Origin: Candidatus Bathyarchaeia archaeon
Lineage (GTDB): Archaea > Thermoproteota > Bathyarchaeia > Bathyarchaeales > Bathycorpusculaceae
Assembly: GCA_041447175.1 (NCBI GenBank)
Contig: CP166960.1
Coordinates: forward strand, 124,001 to 188,000
Direction of reading: 5' to 3'
DNA length: 64,000 bases
Below the pieces are notes generated by a model. It did not search any database. It was given only the letters and a program-made list of their open reading frames with translations, and had not been told where the DNA came from. The position numbers and the translations under genes were made by a program. Below are positions 61,195 through 64,000 of the stretch, one piece after another (positions within the stretch are counted from its first letter, which is position 1; every line of letters starts with the position of its first letter).

Positions 61195-64000
61195 ATGAAA
61201 ACTCTAAAACTTTCAAATATAATCGTCGTAATTGTATTGCTGGTTATGTTGGATGTAGCGTTTTTCGCTGGGTACGCACAGGGGCTTTCGCCTCAATCCA
61301 ATGTTTCTGACCTCTCCGTCTCCTATGGTGACTTATCTCACTATGAATGGCCACAATTTACTGGTGATGACGCCTTTACCCATTACTCGGATGGTCCTGC
61401 TCCTGAAGCTCCCGACATAATGTGGACTGCTAACATAACTGGCATACAGCCCTACATTTCGGCTTTCAACAACAAAATCTACGTCTGCACTCACACCACC
61501 GTGTATGCTTTAGACGCCTCGTCAGGTGCTCTTGTCTGGAATTTTAACCTGTCCACTCCCTTAGAATGGCCTGCAGTCTACAAAATCGATGGACACCACA
61601 TGGTCATAGGTAACACCTGTCTTGACCCCGATACAGGCGAAGTCCTGTGGACAAGCTCAATTTTCAACGCAGGACCCGTACCCCTGTTTAACTATAACGT
61701 TTACAGCCCTGAAGAAAAAATGTTCTACACCTTAGCCTACTCATACGTGCAGGGGTGGAACTTCTCTAACCCAAACATCCCGCCTAGATTGGTTTGGGAG
61801 ACCTACGTTTCAGGCAGCGGACAAGAAGGCTCCGGCATCCAATACGGCGACGGCAAAGTCTTCCCTGGCTCCTTCCAGTCCCACCAGATGGCGTTGGATG
61901 CCAAAAACGGTTCAGTGCTGTGGGACACCAACACGAAGGCATCCATGATTTTCTCAGGAACCTACTACGACGGCAAATTCTTCCGCGGAGGCGCCCACGA
62001 CAACACTTTCTACGCGTTTGACGCTGAAACAGGCGACATAATCTGGACCTACAGCGCGGACACCGAAGACGGCTACTTCTGTACGGGTGTTGCAGCAGCC
62101 TACGGCATGGTTTACGAGCCTAACCGTGACGGCAACATTTACGCGTTTGATGCAAACACTGGTATCTTAGTCTGGACGTATTCTGGTCCCGGGCCGATGA
62201 TGTTTCCAGGTAACCCTACCATCGCCGACGGAAAGGTCTATGTGACGACTGGTCAAGCTGCGGCTTATGGAGATGTGAATAACACTGCTTCTGAGTTTGC
62301 GTGTCTTGACGCATACACTGGGCGGGTCCTCTGGAAGTTGCCTATTGAAGGGTTTGCGCCCCGTGAATCTGTGGCCATCGCCTACGGCAATTTGTACATG
62401 ATTCCTGGCAACGTAACCACCGCTGTGGACACCATCTCTGGGGCGGAGTATTCAACGGCAAACCAAGTTTGGGCCATCGGCACGCAAGCGTGGCCTATGT
62501 TTCGCCATGACTCCGCGCACTCAGCTGCGGGTCAGTCCGGGCCAACCAGCCTAACCTTACGGTGGAACTTTGCCACCAAGGGCGCTGTGGTTTCTTCGCC
62601 AAGCATAGCTGATGGAGTTGCCTACTTTGGTTCCCAAGACAAATACATTTATGCTGTGAATGCTCGGGACGGGGTGCTTTTGTGGAAGTATCTTACACAT
62701 GACCGTGTTTCTTCTTCTCCCGCGGTGGTTGACGGCAAAGTCTACACTGGTGCGGATGACGGGTTCGTTTACTGCCTGAACGCCGCAACTGGCGACCGTG
62801 TTTGGGCTGCGTATGCGGGTGGTGAACAGCAGGGCAACTTTAACGCGGCAGTCCAGTTGCGCTCCTCACCAACTGTCGTTGATAACCGCGTTTACGTTGG
62901 CTCCCTTGACAACTCCACCTACTGCTTGAACGCTTCCGACGGCTCAACTGTCTGGCAGTACCAGACGCAGGGCTACATAACCTCAACCCCCGCTGTTGTT
63001 GACGGCGCCGTTTATGTTGTTGCGCAGGAGCCCCTTTCAGGAGCCCTCTACAAACTGAACGCGGCTGACGGCTCCATAATTTGGAAGCACCTTATTCCCT
63101 ACGAGCCGGTGTTCATCGGCGGCACCGATATGCATGCGTCGCCAACCGTTGCCGACGGCATGGTGTTTGTTGCTTCCGACGCTTCCGCCTATTACGGCAT
63201 AAACGCAGTCACAGGCGAAACTGTGTGGAGCTACAAGGACCCCGAAGCAGCAGAATTCATTGTGTGCTCCCCCATATACGTGAACGGCAGGGTCTTCATT
63301 GTGGACAAATTCTCCATCGTTTGCCTTAACGCTTCGGATGGCAACATGGTCTGGAGCAGCTTCACTGGAGACGAGTTGTATGTCTCGCCTAGCTACGCGG
63401 ACAACAAGCTTTATGTGGTGACGGATGAACGCCACGTTTGGGTCTTAAACGCCACAGACGGCCAAAAGCTTGGGTTATTCACGATGGACTCTAACAGTTG
63501 GTCTGCCCCCAGCATCTACGAAGGCCGCGTCTACGTGGGCAGCAACGACTGGAACGTCTACTGCCTTGCAGACTACCCCGCGTTAAGCAGCAACCTCACC
63601 GTTACTCTAGACAAAACCGAAGTGGAAACCGGCGAGTTAGTCACGGGGTGGGGTCAGTTCACGCCTTCAATGCCAAACACCACCGTAACGGTTATGATGG
63701 TTAACCCTGACGGTGAAGTGACAAACGTGGACGTTGACACCACCGCGACTGGAAGCTTCACCTTCACCTTAACGCCCGAGGTCGTTGGCAACTGGTCGAT
63801 AGCGGCAGAGTGGATTTCTGACAAAAGCTTCTACCGCTCCACAGTCAGCGAGATGGCTATGTTACTGGTGAATGCTCCTCCAACCCCCACGCCGACCGAA
63901 ACCCCCACCGAAACACCTACACCAACGCTTACGCCTTCTCCTGAGCCAACTCCTACACCCTTTGAGCAGCTCAAGTTCGCTGGGGTACCCATGCTATACG
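61195..64000 (+). CDS. Secreted PQQ-like beta-propeller protein, 3' end outside window
   Basis: Open from ATG 61195 to the window end (935 codons). A signal helix covers residues 5-28 (IIVVIVLLVMLDVAFFAGYAQ). Repeats of PQQ type fill residues 60-800, for example YALDASSGALVWNF, YAFDAETGDIIWTY, YCLNAATGDRVWAAY and YKLNAADGSIIWKH, perhaps two eight-bladed propellers. Then an Ig-like domain (LTVTLDKTEVETGELVTGWG) and a Pro/Thr/Glu linker begin; the anchor is not reached. It belongs to the same class as the protein at 10941-13550. A TATA-like GTTTATAG lies about 90 bases upstream. Ligand unknown. Confidence 0.85.
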   Translation, partial: MKTLKLSNIIVVIVLLVMLDVAFFAGYAQGLSPQSNVSDLSVSYGDLSHYEWPQFTGDDAFTHYSDGPAPEAPDIMWTANITGIQPYISAFNNKIYVCTHTTVYALDASSGALVWNFNLSTPLEWPAVYKIDGHHMVIGNTCLDPDTGEVLWTSSIFNAGPVPLFNYNVYSPEEKMFYTLAYSYVQGWNFSNPNIPPRLVWETYVSGSGQEGSGIQYGDGKVFPGSFQSHQMALDAKNGSVLWDTNTKASMIFSGTYYDGKFFRGGAHDNTFYAFDAETGDIIWTYSADTEDGYFCTGVAAAYGMVYEPNRDGNIYAFDANTGILVWTYSGPGPMMFPGNPTIADGKVYVTTGQAAAYGDVNNTASEFACLDAYTGRVLWKLPIEGFAPRESVAIAYGNLYMIPGNVTTAVDTISGAEYSTANQVWAIGTQAWPMFRHDSAHSAAGQSGPTSLTLRWNFATKGAVVSSPSIADGVAYFGSQDKYIYAVNARDGVLLWKYLTHDRVSSSPAVVDGKVYTGADDGFVYCLNAATGDRVWAAYAGGEQQGNFNAAVQLRSSPTVVDNRVYVGSLDNSTYCLNASDGSTVWQYQTQGYITSTPAVVDGAVYVVAQEPLSGALYKLNAADGSIIWKHLIPYEPVFIGGTDMHASPTVADGMVFVASDASAYYGINAVTGETVWSYKDPEAAEFIVCSPIYVNGRVFIVDKFSIVCLNASDGNMVWSSFTGDELYVSPSYADNKLYVVTDERHVWVLNATDGQKLGLFTMDSNSWSAPSIYEGRVYVGSNDWNVYCLADYPALSSNLTVTLDKTEVETGELVTGWGQFTPSMPNTTVTVMMVNPDGEVTNVDVDTTATGSFTFTLTPEVVGNWSIAAEWISDKSFYRSTVSEMAMLLVNAPPTPTPTETPTETPTPTLTPSPEPTPTPFEQLKFAGVPMLY

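Overview
The window is archaeal. Direct markers are ribosomal protein L14e beside the rRNA pseudouridine synthase Cbf5, an EF-2-type elongation factor, archaeal-type PEP carboxylase (PpcA), the archaeal purine enzyme PurP (two copies), a Bat-type HTH regulator, a tRNA-Ser with a bulge-helix-bulge intron, and TATA-box promoters. The mixture of PurP, EFR1-type flavodoxin/ferredoxin proteins, FilR1-like regulators and many secreted, Pro/Thr-linked, membrane-anchored beta-propeller or beta-helix proteins looks most like Bathyarchaeia (the former MCG group). That placement is an inference from gene content; no marker tree was made.

Layout. 1-3.7 kb: nitrogen uptake, with two Amt ammonium channels flanking an ArsB/SLC13-type permease. 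3.9-10.1 kb: a stretch of broken genes (flavodoxin, DinB, coiled-coil protein) mixed with intact membrane proteins and an amino-acid permease. 10.2-14.7 kb: small membrane proteins, a large secreted propeller protein with a structured promoter, and a frameshifted EFR1 protein. 14.8-19.6 kb: tRNA-Pro(GGG), a PAS histidine kinase, an old-yellow-enzyme flavoprotein, and a FilR1-like regulator divergent from a tightly overlapping three-gene EFR1 operon. 19.9-22.4 kb: an operon of HypB/UreG-like GTPase, ABC ATPase and DUF364 protein, probably a metal-handling system without a name. 22.5-28.9 kb: purine synthesis (purE, purC, two purP) interleaved with PEP carboxylase and an MNT/HEPN toxin-antitoxin pair. 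28.9-35.9 kb: kinase, membrane protein, secreted beta-helix protein, Dph6-like ATPase with a glutamine amidotransferase, a methyltransferase and a nuclease. 35.9-39 kb: an EF-2 paralogue without the diphthamide histidine, overlapping an OGG1-type glycosylase gene. 39-44 kb: a Bat-type regulator divergent from an unusually long MMPL transporter with internal repeats. 44-49.5 kb: L14e, Cbf5, a methyltransferase, a creatininase-family protein, tRNA-Ser(GGA) and a DUF3795 pseudogene. 49.5-52.6 kb: a NikR-type repressor divergent from a ZnuABC-like metal importer, with a long-spaced dyad operator over the promoter. 52.7-64 kb: CBS protein, DUF1638, stand-alone AsnC domain, a secreted WD/PQQ-like protein, trehalose-phosphate synthase/phosphatase with an internal duplication, SerA, and the start of another secreted PQQ protein that runs off the end.

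The points most worth a second look are the diphthamide-less EF-2, a 27-bp three-half-site element shared by two distant secreted-protein genes, the GTPase/ABC/DUF364 operon, the NikR-type operator, the tandem duplication in the trehalose phosphatase domain, and a HEPN toxin gene with no standard start codon. Five genes carry frameshifts, several at short homopolymers, so some of the apparent pseudogenes may be assembly errors.
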